Shown: in pieces, positions 42,908-51,527 of the stretch
How the letters are laid out: each line of letters starts with the position of its first letter
Position numbering within the stretch: the stretch's first letter is position 1
Source: an uncultured Oscillospiraceae bacterium
GTDB lineage: Bacteria; Bacillota; Clostridia; Oscillospirales; Oscillospiraceae
Length of the DNA stretch: 64,000 nt
Direction: 5' to 3'
Assembly (NCBI GenBank): GCA_910587645.1
Contig: CAJUNA010000027.1
Location: 3,638 to 67,637, forward strand
Made by a program: the position numbers and the translations under genes
Notes under the pieces: generated by a model
Databases searched by the model: none
The model's input: the letters and a program-made list of their open reading frames with translations, nothing else
What the model was told of the DNA's origin: nothing

Positions 42908-45073
42908 ATGGAAAACGAACTTTCATGCAACGAGATCGAGCAGAGATGCATTCATGGCAGAGACGCGCCGTGCAGCTTGGCCTGCCCGTTTCCATGGAAT
43001 GTGCGGGACTTTTTGGGCAAAATAAAAAAAGGCAGCTTCAACGCGGCCTTTCATCTATACCGGGATGCGGTAGGTTTCCCGGAGCTGGTATGGAGAATCT
43101 GTCCGGCAGCCTGTCAAGGCGCTTGCCGGGAGGTGTTGGGGCAGCCAGTGGACATGCCTGCCCTGGAACAGGCATCCCTAGCCTACGCCCGCTCCACGAA
43201 ACCGGTCCAGTACAACCTCCCGGCCAAGGCGGAGCGGATCGCCGTTGTAGGGGCGGGCCTTTCCGGATTGTCTTGCGCCCTCCGGCTGTCACTTCTTAAT
43301 TACAGCGTATCGGTTTTTGAACAAAAGGACCGGATCTGCGCTGGGCTAGAGCGGGATATTCCCAGGGAAGTCCTGGAGCCTGCGGTGATGAAAGAATTTC
43401 AAACCACCGTCTGCCAGTTCCATCTGAACCACCCTGTTGCCAGCACGGAGGAATTGGCGTTTGACGTGATCTACCTGTCATCGGGGGTTGCGCTGGAGCG
43501 CGAAGCCTCCCATATCTTCCACAGCCCGGCAGGGCTTTCCCCGGTGGAAGAGCTGGTGGAGGGGGCCAGGGTGGCGGATTCCATTACATGGTTTTTGAAA
43601 ACCGGCAGACCAAAACCGTCTCAAACGGCAACTCCCGGCGGGGCCGGCTGGCCGGCACCGGGCTTCAACCGTCCAGTCCTCTCCAAAGGAGAAGCACGGC
43701 AGGAAGCCGGGCGGTGCACCCTGTGCGATTGTTCCGCCTGCATGGAAAACTGTGTCCTGCTGCGGCAATATGGGCAGACACCCCGGGATCTGTCCAAAGA
43801 TGTCGGGCTGGCACTAAATGTATTTCCGGAGACACAAGGCCGGGCAGGAATGCGGGAAATTGGCGCTTGCAGCTTTTGCGGGCTTTGCAAACAGGTGTGC
43901 CCATCCCAAATAGATATAGGCGCATTCCTTCTCCGCTCCAGGACGGAGTTGTGTACCCGCGGACTGCTGCCACCAGCCCACCACTCTTTTTGGATGCGGG
44001 ACATGGCGTTTTCTAACGGCCCCCAAGCGGCAGTGTTCCACATGCCGCAGGAGAAATGCGAATATTTATTTTTCCCGGGCTGTCAGGCGGGCGGATCTGA
44101 CCCCCGCTATGTGACGCTGACATATCGGAAGTTGTTAAGCCAACATCCAGGGACCGCCTTGCTGCTGCGATGCTGCGGCGCACCGGCCCTGTGGGCCGGG
44201 GACGCGGTGTGTTTTCAGGCGGAACATAAAATATTACGCCAATTCTGGGAACGGGCAGGACATCCGGTGCTCTTGGTATCCTGTCCGTCATGTCTCCGGA
44301 TATTTCGGGAGTACCTGCCGGAGATCCCAATACAGAGCGTCTATGAGATGCTGGAGCTTCCATCCAGAAACGAGCCGCTGGAGCCAGCAGCGGTATTTGA
44401 TCCCTGTTCCAGCCGGGGATTCCCCGCACTTCAGTCGGCGGTGCGTGCGCTGGCACAGCAGTGCGGTGTCCAACTGGAGGAGCTCAAGTACAGCAGAGAC
44501 ATGGCCCAGTGCTGTAGCTGGGGTGGGCACGGCTCTACGGTCAACCCATTAGTGGCCAAGGTACAGGCCCAGGAACAGGCGGAGCAGAGCGGGCTTCCCT
44601 ATATCACCTATTGCACAAACTGCCGGGATATTCTCTCCGCCCAAGGAAAAACCTGCCGTCATATTTTAGACTTGACGGCAGGCATCAACGAAGGATTCCG
44701 CCCACCACCTACTGCCACCGCCCGAAGGAACAACCGCAGGGCCTTGAAGTGGGAGCTTCTGGAGACGTATCCGGCGGCGGAGGGCAGCCGCGCGAAGGAG
44801 GAAGCCATGCTGAAATTGGTTATGGACAGCCGTACCGCTGCCCGGATGAGCGAGGACCTCATCCTGGAAGAGGATCTGGCTCAGGCGATCGAGACATGTG
44901 AAAAAGAACAGAAATTCCTAGTGGACAGGGCGAGCGGACACCGGATATGCCACCTGAAGATCGGCTATGTCACCTACTGGACCGAATATGCAGATCACGG
45001 TGGAGATGCACGCGTGATTTACAACGCCTATTCCCACCGTATGGACATCAAGGGGGAGTACACCGGCGGATAG
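42908..45073 (+). CDS. Flavin/NAD(P) and dicluster iron-sulfur oxidoreductase
   Basis: A 721-aa electron-transfer protein. An N-terminal Cys cluster (CIHGRDAPCSLACPF, CPAACQGACRE) and a GxGxxG dinucleotide fold (AVVGAGLSGL, about 112) resemble glutamate-synthase small subunit. Then two [4Fe-4S] motifs (CTLCDCSACMENC, CSFCGLCKQVC), and CCG-like cysteine domains (RCCGAPALW, QCCSWGG) as in HdrD/GlpC. NCBI names such proteins pyridine nucleotide-disulfide oxidoreductase/dicluster-binding (from memory). It likely takes electrons from MOP. Its 3' end overlaps the convergent ligase gene by 26 bp. Confidence 0.83.
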   Translation: MENELSCNEIEQRCIHGRDAPCSLACPFPWNVRDFLGKIKKGSFNAAFHLYRDAVGFPELVWRICPAACQGACREVLGQPVDMPALEQASLAYARSTKPVQYNLPAKAERIAVVGAGLSGLSCALRLSLLNYSVSVFEQKDRICAGLERDIPREVLEPAVMKEFQTTVCQFHLNHPVASTEELAFDVIYLSSGVALEREASHIFHSPAGLSPVEELVEGARVADSITWFLKTGRPKPSQTATPGGAGWPAPGFNRPVLSKGEARQEAGRCTLCDCSACMENCVLLRQYGQTPRDLSKDVGLALNVFPETQGRAGMREIGACSFCGLCKQVCPSQIDIGAFLLRSRTELCTRGLLPPAHHSFWMRDMAFSNGPQAAVFHMPQEKCEYLFFPGCQAGGSDPRYVTLTYRKLLSQHPGTALLLRCCGAPALWAGDAVCFQAEHKILRQFWERAGHPVLLVSCPSCLRIFREYLPEIPIQSVYEMLELPSRNEPLEPAAVFDPCSSRGFPALQSAVRALAQQCGVQLEELKYSRDMAQCCSWGGHGSTVNPLVAKVQAQEQAEQSGLPYITYCTNCRDILSAQGKTCRHILDLTAGINEGFRPPPTATARRNNRRALKWELLETYPAAEGSRAKEEAMLKLVMDSRTAARMSEDLILEEDLAQAIETCEKEQKFLVDRASGHRICHLKIGYVTYWTEYADHGGDARVIYNAYSHRMDIKGEYTGG

Positions 45074-46163
45074 CAGTAGGCGGCAGCAGCGCAACGCCCC
45101 GCTTCGCAGATCCCTGGCATTCCAGCGCGGATACCGGGATTGTCCGCACTTCATAGGCAGGAAAGGCGCTGTTCAGACGGCGCGCGGCGCGCGCCGTCTC
45201 CCCAACGACGGACACTTCTAGCACACCCTCCCCAAATCGTGCGGAAAAGTCCCGCACATCATCCAGGCCAAACAGCAACTCATCCAGCCAGTAAATGGGG
45301 ACGGGCTTGTCCAGCTCGGCTATCCGGCCAAACACCGCATCCAGGCAGCCATCCGGCCGCAAGAGACCCAGATCCCCGGTTCGGTAGCGGATCAAGGGCA
45401 TGGCTTCCCGCTCTAGTGTGGTGAGGATGATTTCTCCGCTGGAAAGCGTCTCCAACAGGACATCTGGCCGCACCTCCATGGCTCGCCGGCGAGGCGTCTC
45501 CACAGCACAGCCAAGTCCACTCTCTGTCAGGCCGTAGTGAACGTAGACCTGGCACTGCCAGCAGCGGGCCACCGTATCTTCCAGGGGGGCAGCAATATAG
45601 TCCGCAGACAACAGCACGATATCCGGCCGCAGGCTGCGGTCTGTCAGGGCAAGGCGGCGCATCTGTGCAGGAATGCCGATAAGCACCTGAGGACAGATTT
45701 CCCGGCAAAAGCGGGCCGCATCGTGGAAATCAGAAATGGCCCCGTAGACGTATGGAACCGCTCCGAAACGGCGAAGTCCCTCCGACAGAAGGCTGCACAG
45801 CCCATCGGGGGCGTTTCCGGGCATAAAAATGGCAACGGCATCACCGCTGCCACAAAGGGCACGCATGCCGTGGTGAAAAAAGTCAATGGTTTTTTCCAGA
45901 TCGCCTTCCGTAAAGGCCAGCCGTTTATGAGGGCCGGTGGTACCGGATGTGGCAAGCGTCACCATGCGGCGCACCTTGGAGGGGTGGCAACAGAGCATAT
46001 CCGCCCCCCGCAGGGACAGATCCTCCGCCGTCACCATGGGAAAACCGGAAAGCTGCCGGAGATCCGTCAAGGGAGTCTCCGGCAGCGCGGTATAGAAGGA
46101 ACAGCTCCTTCGGGCGTAGGCAATCTGCTGGTTTAAGAGCAACAGCGTTTTTTCCATATCCAT
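45048..46163 (-). CDS. AMP-forming ligase (PaaK-like, DVU_1553-type)
   Basis: A 371-aa adenylate-forming enzyme. ATP loop TSGTTGPHK (72-80), YGLTESG and RYRTGDLG are the ANL-family motifs. It is shorter than phenylacetate-CoA ligase (about 430 aa). Such enzymes activate a carboxylate as acyl-AMP for CoA or another nucleophile. It ends the leftward cluster; its last codons overlap the opposing flavoprotein gene. Confidence 0.8.
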   Translation of the reverse strand: MDMEKTLLLLNQQIAYARRSCSFYTALPETPLTDLRQLSGFPMVTAEDLSLRGADMLCCHPSKVRRMVTLATSGTTGPHKRLAFTEGDLEKTIDFFHHGMRALCGSGDAVAIFMPGNAPDGLCSLLSEGLRRFGAVPYVYGAISDFHDAARFCREICPQVLIGIPAQMRRLALTDRSLRPDIVLLSADYIAAPLEDTVARCWQCQVYVHYGLTESGLGCAVETPRRRAMEVRPDVLLETLSSGEIILTTLEREAMPLIRYRTGDLGLLRPDGCLDAVFGRIAELDKPVPIYWLDELLFGLDDVRDFSARFGEGVLEVSVVGETARAARRLNSAFPAYEVRTIPVSALECQGSAKRGVALLPPTAIRRCTPP

Positions 46164-46759
46164 ATGCCATACCCTGCCTTTGCCTGTTTTAATATCTGCA
46201 AATCCCCCGGGGACAGGAGATCCCCCGCCGTACCCTGTAGTACCGCCTGCAAAAACATGCTGCGCAAGCCGGTGGTATGATCCTCAAAGGAGCAGAGGGT
46301 GAACCGCTCTTGAAAATAAGCATACAGCCCGCCAGCAGGGCAAACACGCCTGACCATGGGGCTGTGGTGGAGTGTGACTCCCTCCGCTTGGGAGAACATA
46401 TCTGCAATGACGGCTGTTCCTCCCGGCACCAGAACCCTGGCAAGTTCCCGGACAGACGCTTCCGGCTGGCACAGGGAAAAAACGCACTCCATAATAGTGG
46501 TTTCACAGCTCTCGTCCGGCAGCGGAAGGTCCTCCGCCCGCCCGGCCAGGATCCGGGCTCCCTCCACCGGTGGGAAGCGGCCCGGCTCCGGTTCCACGCC
46601 GGTCACATCGCGCCCTTGGCCCAGCAGATAGGACAGCAAAACACCACAACCACAGCCAATCTCCACAATCCGGCCGTCCTGCGGCAGCTTCCCCGCAATC
46701 ACGGAAGGGTGGCAGGGGCTTAATTTTCCGCCTGCGCGGCAGTCAGGTAATTGGCACAA
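46133..46759 (-). CDS. Class I methyltransferase (DVU_1556-type)
   Basis: A Rossmann methyltransferase with motif I RIVEIGCGCGVLLSYL. The start is uncertain: the frame is open back to 46831 through the 3' end of the radical SAM gene, with candidate TTG at 46759 (used, 208 aa) and GTG at 46702 and 46831, none with a strong Shine-Dalgarno. It overlaps the ligase gene by 31 bp. Substrate unknown; clustering suggests work with the radical SAM protein. Confidence 0.72.
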   Translation of the reverse strand: MCQLPDCRAGGKLSPCHPSVIAGKLPQDGRIVEIGCGCGVLLSYLLGQGRDVTGVEPEPGRFPPVEGARILAGRAEDLPLPDESCETTIMECVFSLCQPEASVRELARVLVPGGTAVIADMFSQAEGVTLHHSPMVRRVCPAGGLYAYFQERFTLCSFEDHTTGLRSMFLQAVLQGTAGDLLSPGDLQILKQAKAGYGIWIWKKRCCS

Positions 46760-48021
46760 AACGGCTTCACCATTCCTTTGTTGTAAACATGCAGGCTGCA
46801 CCGGTGCAGCCGTTCGATATCCAAGTTCCACGCATCTTGAAATGCCATGGCGGTAATAGTAAAGCTGCGGGTTCTGAGCAGCCGGAGGAAAGCGTTCATA
46901 TCCAATGCTTTTGGATCATTCAGCGGTCCGGCATCCTCCCCGTCTTGGGACGAGCCTCGCTGCCAGCGGCGGGCAATATAGTCCCGATTCTGCTCCGCCG
47001 TGCTCACGGCCCCCTGTCTGGAAACCGGCAGCGGCTTCACGCCGCAGCAGCATGGACTGGCCAGCGCGCTGATGTGAAAGCCGCACAAGGGATGGTCGCA
47101 GCAGGAAGGCTGGAATACATCAAGGGATAGGCCGGTTTGACGGCAGATACCGTCAATCAGCTCGTCCAGGGTGATGCGCATGCCATCCTGGGGCACCACC
47201 GGATAGCGCCCGAAGTGGGAGACCGGCTGGAAATGAACACCCCGCACAGCCGGAGACAGGGACGCGCCCAGCCGGATAATCTCCCCCAGCATTTGGTCGT
47301 TGACGCCCCGCACTACGGTGGGAACCAGCGTAACACCCGTCCGCACCCGGTTGCAGTTTTCAATGGCGCGCATTTTCTCCTCATAGAGCTTCGCCCCCCG
47401 CAGCGCCTCATACACCTGGTCCGATACCCCGTCAAACTGCAAAAATACGATGGAAAGTCCGGCTTCCGCCAGACGGGCCGCATATTCCGGCTCTCTGGCG
47501 AGCCGTAGGCCATTGGTGTTCAGCTGGATTGTTTCGCAGCCCTGTTTTCGGGCATAGGCAATCAGCTCTGGCAGGTCATCCCGCAGGGACGGCTCACCGC
47601 CGGAAAGCTGAAGCAGCGGCTTCCCACACTGCCGGAGGATGTCATCTACAGCGCGTTTCAGCTCGTCCAAGGGCGGATCCTCTGCCATCCCGCCGCCATT
47701 GGCAAAGCAGTACTGGCAAAAAAGATCGCACCGCCGCGTGACCTCCAGCAGGACACAACAGGTTCCTTGTCCATGCTCAGGGCAGATGCCGCAGGCGGAA
47801 GGACAGTATAGCCCCTCCTCCGGCCCGAGGGGTTTGGCGTTGGCGGTCCACTGGTCAAACGGCACCTTTCCGCGCCATACTGGTACGGAAAAGGCCCCAT
47901 GGCTGGGGCAAGATTTCTGGAGAAATACCGCGCCAGCTTCTTCCTCGCGGCAAAGCTGCGCCTTGACCGGCCTCAGGCAGACAGGGCAGACAGAACGCGT
48001 GTCTCGAAAGGGCTTGCGCAT
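46720..48021 (-). CDS. Radical SAM protein (TrsS-like)
   Basis: A 433-aa radical SAM enzyme. An N-terminal ribbon (Cys12, Cys15, Cys24) and a CPSACGICPEHG motif precede the SAM cluster Cys98, Cys102, Cys105 (CDLFCQYC). LSGGEPSLRDDLPEL is a typical SAM-binding strand. Extra cysteines near the C-terminus (CCDHPLCG, CCCGVK) may bind more clusters. I recall relatives named radical SAM (seleno)protein TrsS; here all positions are Cys. Start 48021 has GGAAGGAAA upstream. Confidence 0.83.
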   Translation of the reverse strand: MRKPFRDTRSVCPVCLRPVKAQLCREEEAGAVFLQKSCPSHGAFSVPVWRGKVPFDQWTANAKPLGPEEGLYCPSACGICPEHGQGTCCVLLEVTRRCDLFCQYCFANGGGMAEDPPLDELKRAVDDILRQCGKPLLQLSGGEPSLRDDLPELIAYARKQGCETIQLNTNGLRLAREPEYAARLAEAGLSIVFLQFDGVSDQVYEALRGAKLYEEKMRAIENCNRVRTGVTLVPTVVRGVNDQMLGEIIRLGASLSPAVRGVHFQPVSHFGRYPVVPQDGMRITLDELIDGICRQTGLSLDVFQPSCCDHPLCGFHISALASPCCCGVKPLPVSRQGAVSTAEQNRDYIARRWQRGSSQDGEDAGPLNDPKALDMNAFLRLLRTRSFTITAMAFQDAWNLDIERLHRCSLHVYNKGMVKPFCANYLTAAQAEN

Positions 48022-48040
48022 TTTCCTTCCTTCTTTCCCT

Positions 48041-48427
48041 TCATACGTGGTGGCCCCGGCAGGCATCTACACCCCCGGAGCCACATCCAGTCCCGCCAAT
48101 GAAATCAGGAACCATAGAAAGATGGTAGGCTTCCATCTCCCGAACCGCTGTCCTGGCAGACAGCCCGGCGGCTTGGTAGCGGGTGACGCAGCCCTCGTCC
48201 GCTATGATGACGAAGGGTGCTTCCTCCACCGGTCCGCACAGGACGGCTTCACAATCATGCGCTACAATTTCCCGCGCCAAATCGCAGTCCGGCAGCCCAT
48301 TGCGGGGAATAGCTGCGATAACGCCAGCCGGCTCCATCTCCAAAATCAGAAGCCATTCCGCAGCGGCAAAGGTCTCTGCGACCGGGCTGTTCCAGTCCGG
48401 TCCTTCCGTCATTGCGGCAATTTTCAT
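48041..48427 (-). CDS. NifX/NifB-like metal-cluster-binding protein
   Basis: A 128-aa protein of the dinitrogenase iron-molybdenum cofactor-binding fold (MKIAAMTEG...FAAAEWLLILEMEP...IVAHDCEAVLCGPVEEAPF). It has a Gly/Cys/His C-terminal tail (GGTGCGSGGVDACRGHH). The family carries metal clusters or senses them. Start overlaps the upstream stop (ATGA). In this context it may carry a molybdenum or iron-sulfur intermediate. Confidence 0.8.
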   Translation of the reverse strand: MKIAAMTEGPDWNSPVAETFAAAEWLLILEMEPAGVIAAIPRNGLPDCDLAREIVAHDCEAVLCGPVEEAPFVIIADEGCVTRYQAAGLSARTAVREMEAYHLSMVPDFIGGTGCGSGGVDACRGHHV

Positions 48428-48843
48428 TGTTCGTCTCCTTTACGCGCCAAATATCCATATCGCTCCAGCAGTCCGGTACACCGGTTTCCCACGGCCAGCA
48501 CCAGCATGCGGCAACGCTCCGCTTTGCAGTGGAGGTCTCCCTGGGTGATGTCCTCACAATTGATGGAACCATACTCCATGCCGTAGGTATCATCAAACCA
48601 CTGGACCAGCTCCGGGATCATGGTTCTGGCCGCAAAGGCCCGGTCAAACATTGCCAGCAGCAGCGCGCCGCCCGTCAGCGCACCGCAGGCATATCCACTG
48701 TGAATTCCATCGCAGAGGGCCGAAGCGGCCAGGGCAAATGGCTCGTTTTCCTCTCCGCGCAGCATCAGCCCGAAGCGCACCAGCGTTTCGGAACAGCAGC
48801 ACCCCCGCATAAGGGCACACTCCATCTGCGCATTATAATCCAT
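48424..48843 (-). CDS. C-GCAxxG-C-C family protein (DVU_1555-type)
   Basis: A 139-aa protein with paired cysteine motifs: GCCCSETLVRFG near the N-terminus and SGYACGALTGG (GCAxxG-like) about residue 48, plus C-terminal cysteines. Members of this group are proposed redox or cluster proteins. GAGAGGAG lies about 9 nt before the ATG. Coupled to the NifX-like gene. Confidence 0.78.
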   Translation of the reverse strand: MDYNAQMECALMRGCCCSETLVRFGLMLRGEENEPFALAASALCDGIHSGYACGALTGGALLLAMFDRAFAARTMIPELVQWFDDTYGMEYGSINCEDITQGDLHCKAERCRMLVLAVGNRCTGLLERYGYLARKGDEQ

Positions 48844-48923
48844 AGGGCAAAACTCCTCTCCCCCCGCAGCCGCGCTTGCGCGCCGCCGTACTGGCTGGTA
48901 TAATCAGTGCAAGCCTGTATCCG

Positions 48924-49109
48924 CTATTTATCCTCTACCTCGGTCTCCACCTCGTGCATCCGCCCCCGAACCAGGGCCTCGTCCAGATAAACCTGCCCGC
49001 ACACTGGGCAGCGGGGGAGCTCCTCATAGATTTCATATCCTAGGTATTGAAACGCCGTGCGGCGCTTTTCCAACGGGACGCCGCATTTTGCGCAAATCAA
49101 ATTCTCCAT
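48924..49109 (-). CDS. Small Cys4 zinc-ribbon/redox protein (DVU_1557-type)
   Basis: A 61-aa protein with ICAKCGVPLEK and RCPVCGQVYL knuckles, four cysteines that form a rubredoxin- or zinc-ribbon-like site. First gene of the leftward cluster; start 49109 has AGAGGGGCGG upstream. I recall the name DVU_1557 family redox protein for relatives. Confidence 0.75.
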   Translation of the reverse strand: MENLICAKCGVPLEKRRTAFQYLGYEIYEELPRCPVCGQVYLDEALVRGRMHEVETEVEDK

Positions 49110-49158
49110 CTTTACCGCCCCTCTAAGCCACAAATAATCATTAATTTTTCCTGTTTCT

Positions 49159-49188
49159 ATTGTAACACTGCGGCCTTCGGCCTGTCAA
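49159..49188 (-). promoter_or_regulatory. Promoter of the leftward MOP-accessory cluster
   Basis: TTGACA (49188-49183), 18-bp spacer, TACAAT (49164-49159). The spacer contains the inverted repeat GGCC-GAA-GGCC, which could be an operator. Confidence 0.65.
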
Positions 49189-49219
49189 GGCGTACTGGCT
49201 GCAGGAAAGGAGAATACGG

Positions 49220-50704
49220 ATGAAAATACAGATAAAAATACTTCCTGACGGCCGGACTGTGACGGCGGAAACGGGTGAAAAATTGCTTCCCGTTCTGCGC
49301 AGGGCCGGCCTGTCTCCCGACGCGCCCTGCGGCGGACAGGGGACTTGCGGCAAATGCCGTGTCATCATAGACAGCCAGACAGTGCCAGCCTGCCAGGCCA
49401 TCGTTTCACAGGATATGGCGGTCGTGACCCTGCCTCCCCAGCCTAAAGCAGAGATTTTGTCGGACAGTTGGGGCACAGTGGAACAGGCGGCGCCTATCAA
49501 ACAAGGGCCTTTGCTTGCCTTTGATATCGGGACAACCACGGTAGTGTGCTACCTTCTGGATGGGAAGACCGGGAAAGAGCTGGCCTGCGCCAGTATGCTC
49601 AACCCCCAATCCGCCTATGGCGCGGATGTTGTGACACGGATACACGCCGCCCTCCGTGGGGCGCTTGCGGATTTAACGGCTGTGCTGCGGGCAGGGATGA
49701 CCGGGCTAATCCAGACGGTTTGCCGCCGCGTGGGCATCCGCCCGGAAGAAATCGCCGTGGTATCGGTGGTCGGAAATCCTTGTATGCAGCAGCTTTTCCT
49801 GGGGATTTCCCCGAAGAACCTGGCAGCAGTCCCTTTTTCCCCGGTTTTAACCAAGGCAGAAACCCGGGCAGCGCGCGACTGCCTCCCGGTATGTGCAAAC
49901 GCGGTACTGCTGATTGTCCCCGCCATTTCTGGTTATGTTGGTGCAGACACAATCGGCTGTGTGCTTTCCACCAGGATGTATGAAGCGGAAGAGACCGTAT
50001 TAATGATAGACATTGGCACAAACGGTGAACTGGTGTTGGGCAGCAGTCGGCAAATGGCCGCCTGCGCAGCGGCGGCGGGGCCTGCGCTGGAGGGTGCCAA
50101 CATCCGGTTTGGCATGCGCGGGGCAGAAGGCGCCATCGACCACGTCTGGCTGGAGGACGGCGGCATCCAGTGCAGCGTAATCGGCGGTGGAAAGGCGGCA
50201 GGCATCTGCGGTTCCGGGCTGATCGATGCGGCGGCGGCGCTGCTGGATGCCGGACTGCTTAACCGGCGCGGCCGGCTGCTGACGGACGAAATGCTGGATG
50301 GCCAGAGGACCGTCCGGCTAGCCGGAGAGATATATCTGACGCAGGACGACATCCGGCAGCTCCAGCTCGCCAAGGGCGCGATTGCCACCGGGATTGAGCT
50401 GTTGGCCGCCCAACTCGGGATCGGCCTGGAGGGGATCGGCAAGATCCTGCTGGCAGGCGCCTTCGGCAGTTACCTCCGCCCGGAAAGCGCCTGCCGGATC
50501 GGTTTGCTGCCGCCGGTTTTACTGGGAAAGATCTCGGTGGCCGGCAACGCGGCGGGCGGTGGTGCAAAAATGCTGGCATGCAGCGGACGGGAACTGCGCC
50601 GCGCGCAGGAGCTTGCGGAACGCATCACCTTTATAGAACTGGCGGAGCAGCCTGGCTTCCAGCGTGCTTTTGCACGGAATATGGGGTTTGACGCGGCGTT
50701 CTAG
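49220..50704 (+). CDS. Reductive activator of corrinoid proteins (RACE, DUF4445)
   Basis: A 494-aa protein that uses ATP to reduce inactive cob(II)alamin back to cob(I)alamin in corrinoid proteins. N-terminal [2Fe-2S] ferredoxin ligands are Cys37, Cys43, Cys46 and Cys58. ASKHA-type ATPase motifs follow: FDIGTTTVVCYLL (about 103) and LMIDIGTNGELVL. GAYGS/AGAFGSYL is the adenosine region. It should serve both corrinoid proteins in the island. AGGAAAGGAG upstream. Confidence 0.92.
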   Translation: MKIQIKILPDGRTVTAETGEKLLPVLRRAGLSPDAPCGGQGTCGKCRVIIDSQTVPACQAIVSQDMAVVTLPPQPKAEILSDSWGTVEQAAPIKQGPLLAFDIGTTTVVCYLLDGKTGKELACASMLNPQSAYGADVVTRIHAALRGALADLTAVLRAGMTGLIQTVCRRVGIRPEEIAVVSVVGNPCMQQLFLGISPKNLAAVPFSPVLTKAETRAARDCLPVCANAVLLIVPAISGYVGADTIGCVLSTRMYEAEETVLMIDIGTNGELVLGSSRQMAACAAAAGPALEGANIRFGMRGAEGAIDHVWLEDGGIQCSVIGGGKAAGICGSGLIDAAAALLDAGLLNRRGRLLTDEMLDGQRTVRLAGEIYLTQDDIRQLQLAKGAIATGIELLAAQLGIGLEGIGKILLAGAFGSYLRPESACRIGLLPPVLLGKISVAGNAAGGGAKMLACSGRELRRAQELAERITFIELAEQPGFQRAFARNMGFDAAF

Positions 50705-50765
50705 CGTCTGCTGCTCAAACAGCCACTGACGGCATCGGCTTAGAATAGGGCCATTTTTCTATCCC

Positions 50766-51296
50766 TCAGTGCTGGCGGCGGCTGGGCTTCAGCTTATGGT
50801 ACCACCCTTTAACATGCCATCCCACAGTCTCGCTGACCTCCCGTGACGCCACCATTTTATCCGCCAGCGTCAGCAGCCACGCTTCTGAGCTCTTAGGCCA
50901 GGAAGCCAGGGGGAACATATGGCTGGCAATCGCGTCCTGCTGCCGCTGGTCCAGTCCGAACATCCGGGCGGCCCGGCGCGCGGCATGGGAGCCATGAATG
51001 AACGCGTGCATATGCCGTACCCGTTCCCAGCCGGAGTAGCGGTCCATATACCGCTTGTGCCGGTCGCTCTGCCAGTCGTAGCCGAAAAAGTCGTGGAGCA
51101 GCGCCGCCCTTGTCAGGGCGCGGACCCTCTCCTCCCGCAGCCCAAAGCGCCGGGCCAGCCGGTAGGCGCATTTAGCGGTGTCAATAGAGTGGATGTATAA
51201 AGAGTTCTCCCCTCCGTGGTGCGGACAGTCCCGGAGCTGTAAAAAGAAGGGGTGGCTGATAATGTCCTGTGTCATTTCCTGAAAGCTCTGCGCCAA
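50766..51296 (-). CDS. HD-domain phosphohydrolase-like protein
   Basis: A 176-aa HD superfamily protein. The metal site is formed by His and HD residues (SLYIHS, AALLHDFFGYD, HAFIHGSHAA, SHMFPL). Start is TTG at 51296 because AAAGGAGG lies 7 nt upstream; the in-frame ATG at 51374 lacks one. Substrate unknown. Convergent with the RACE gene. Confidence 0.78.
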   Translation of the reverse strand: MAQSFQEMTQDIISHPFFLQLRDCPHHGGENSLYIHSIDTAKCAYRLARRFGLREERVRALTRAALLHDFFGYDWQSDRHKRYMDRYSGWERVRHMHAFIHGSHAARRAARMFGLDQRQQDAIASHMFPLASWPKSSEAWLLTLADKMVASREVSETVGWHVKGWYHKLKPSRRQH

Positions 51297-51462
51297 GGGA
51301 ACTCCTCCTTTACCGCCGGTCAGGCGGCGCTCGATTTTTAAATATATTATCCCACGCCCAACCGTCAAATGCAAGGGAAATTCATGGAAGGATTTATTAA
51401 GATTCTCAGCGGAAGGCCTGGCTGTACCTCATACAGTTTCTCCAGGAAAACCGGAAAACCTC

Positions 51463-51490
51463 TTGCAATTTTCAAAAAATGGGTTATGAT
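51463..51490 (+). promoter_or_regulatory. Promoter of the CobW-family genes
   Basis: TTGCAA (51463-51468), 16-bp spacer, TATGAT (51485-51490). I saw no Zur-like box. Confidence 0.5.
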
Positions 51491-51527
51491 AGGTTTGATA
51501 TTATTTTAAGAAAGAGGCGTATCCCCC

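Noticed and set aside
46720..48021. Selenocysteine in the radical SAM protein
   Set aside because: The frame has no internal UGA; all candidate positions are Cys.
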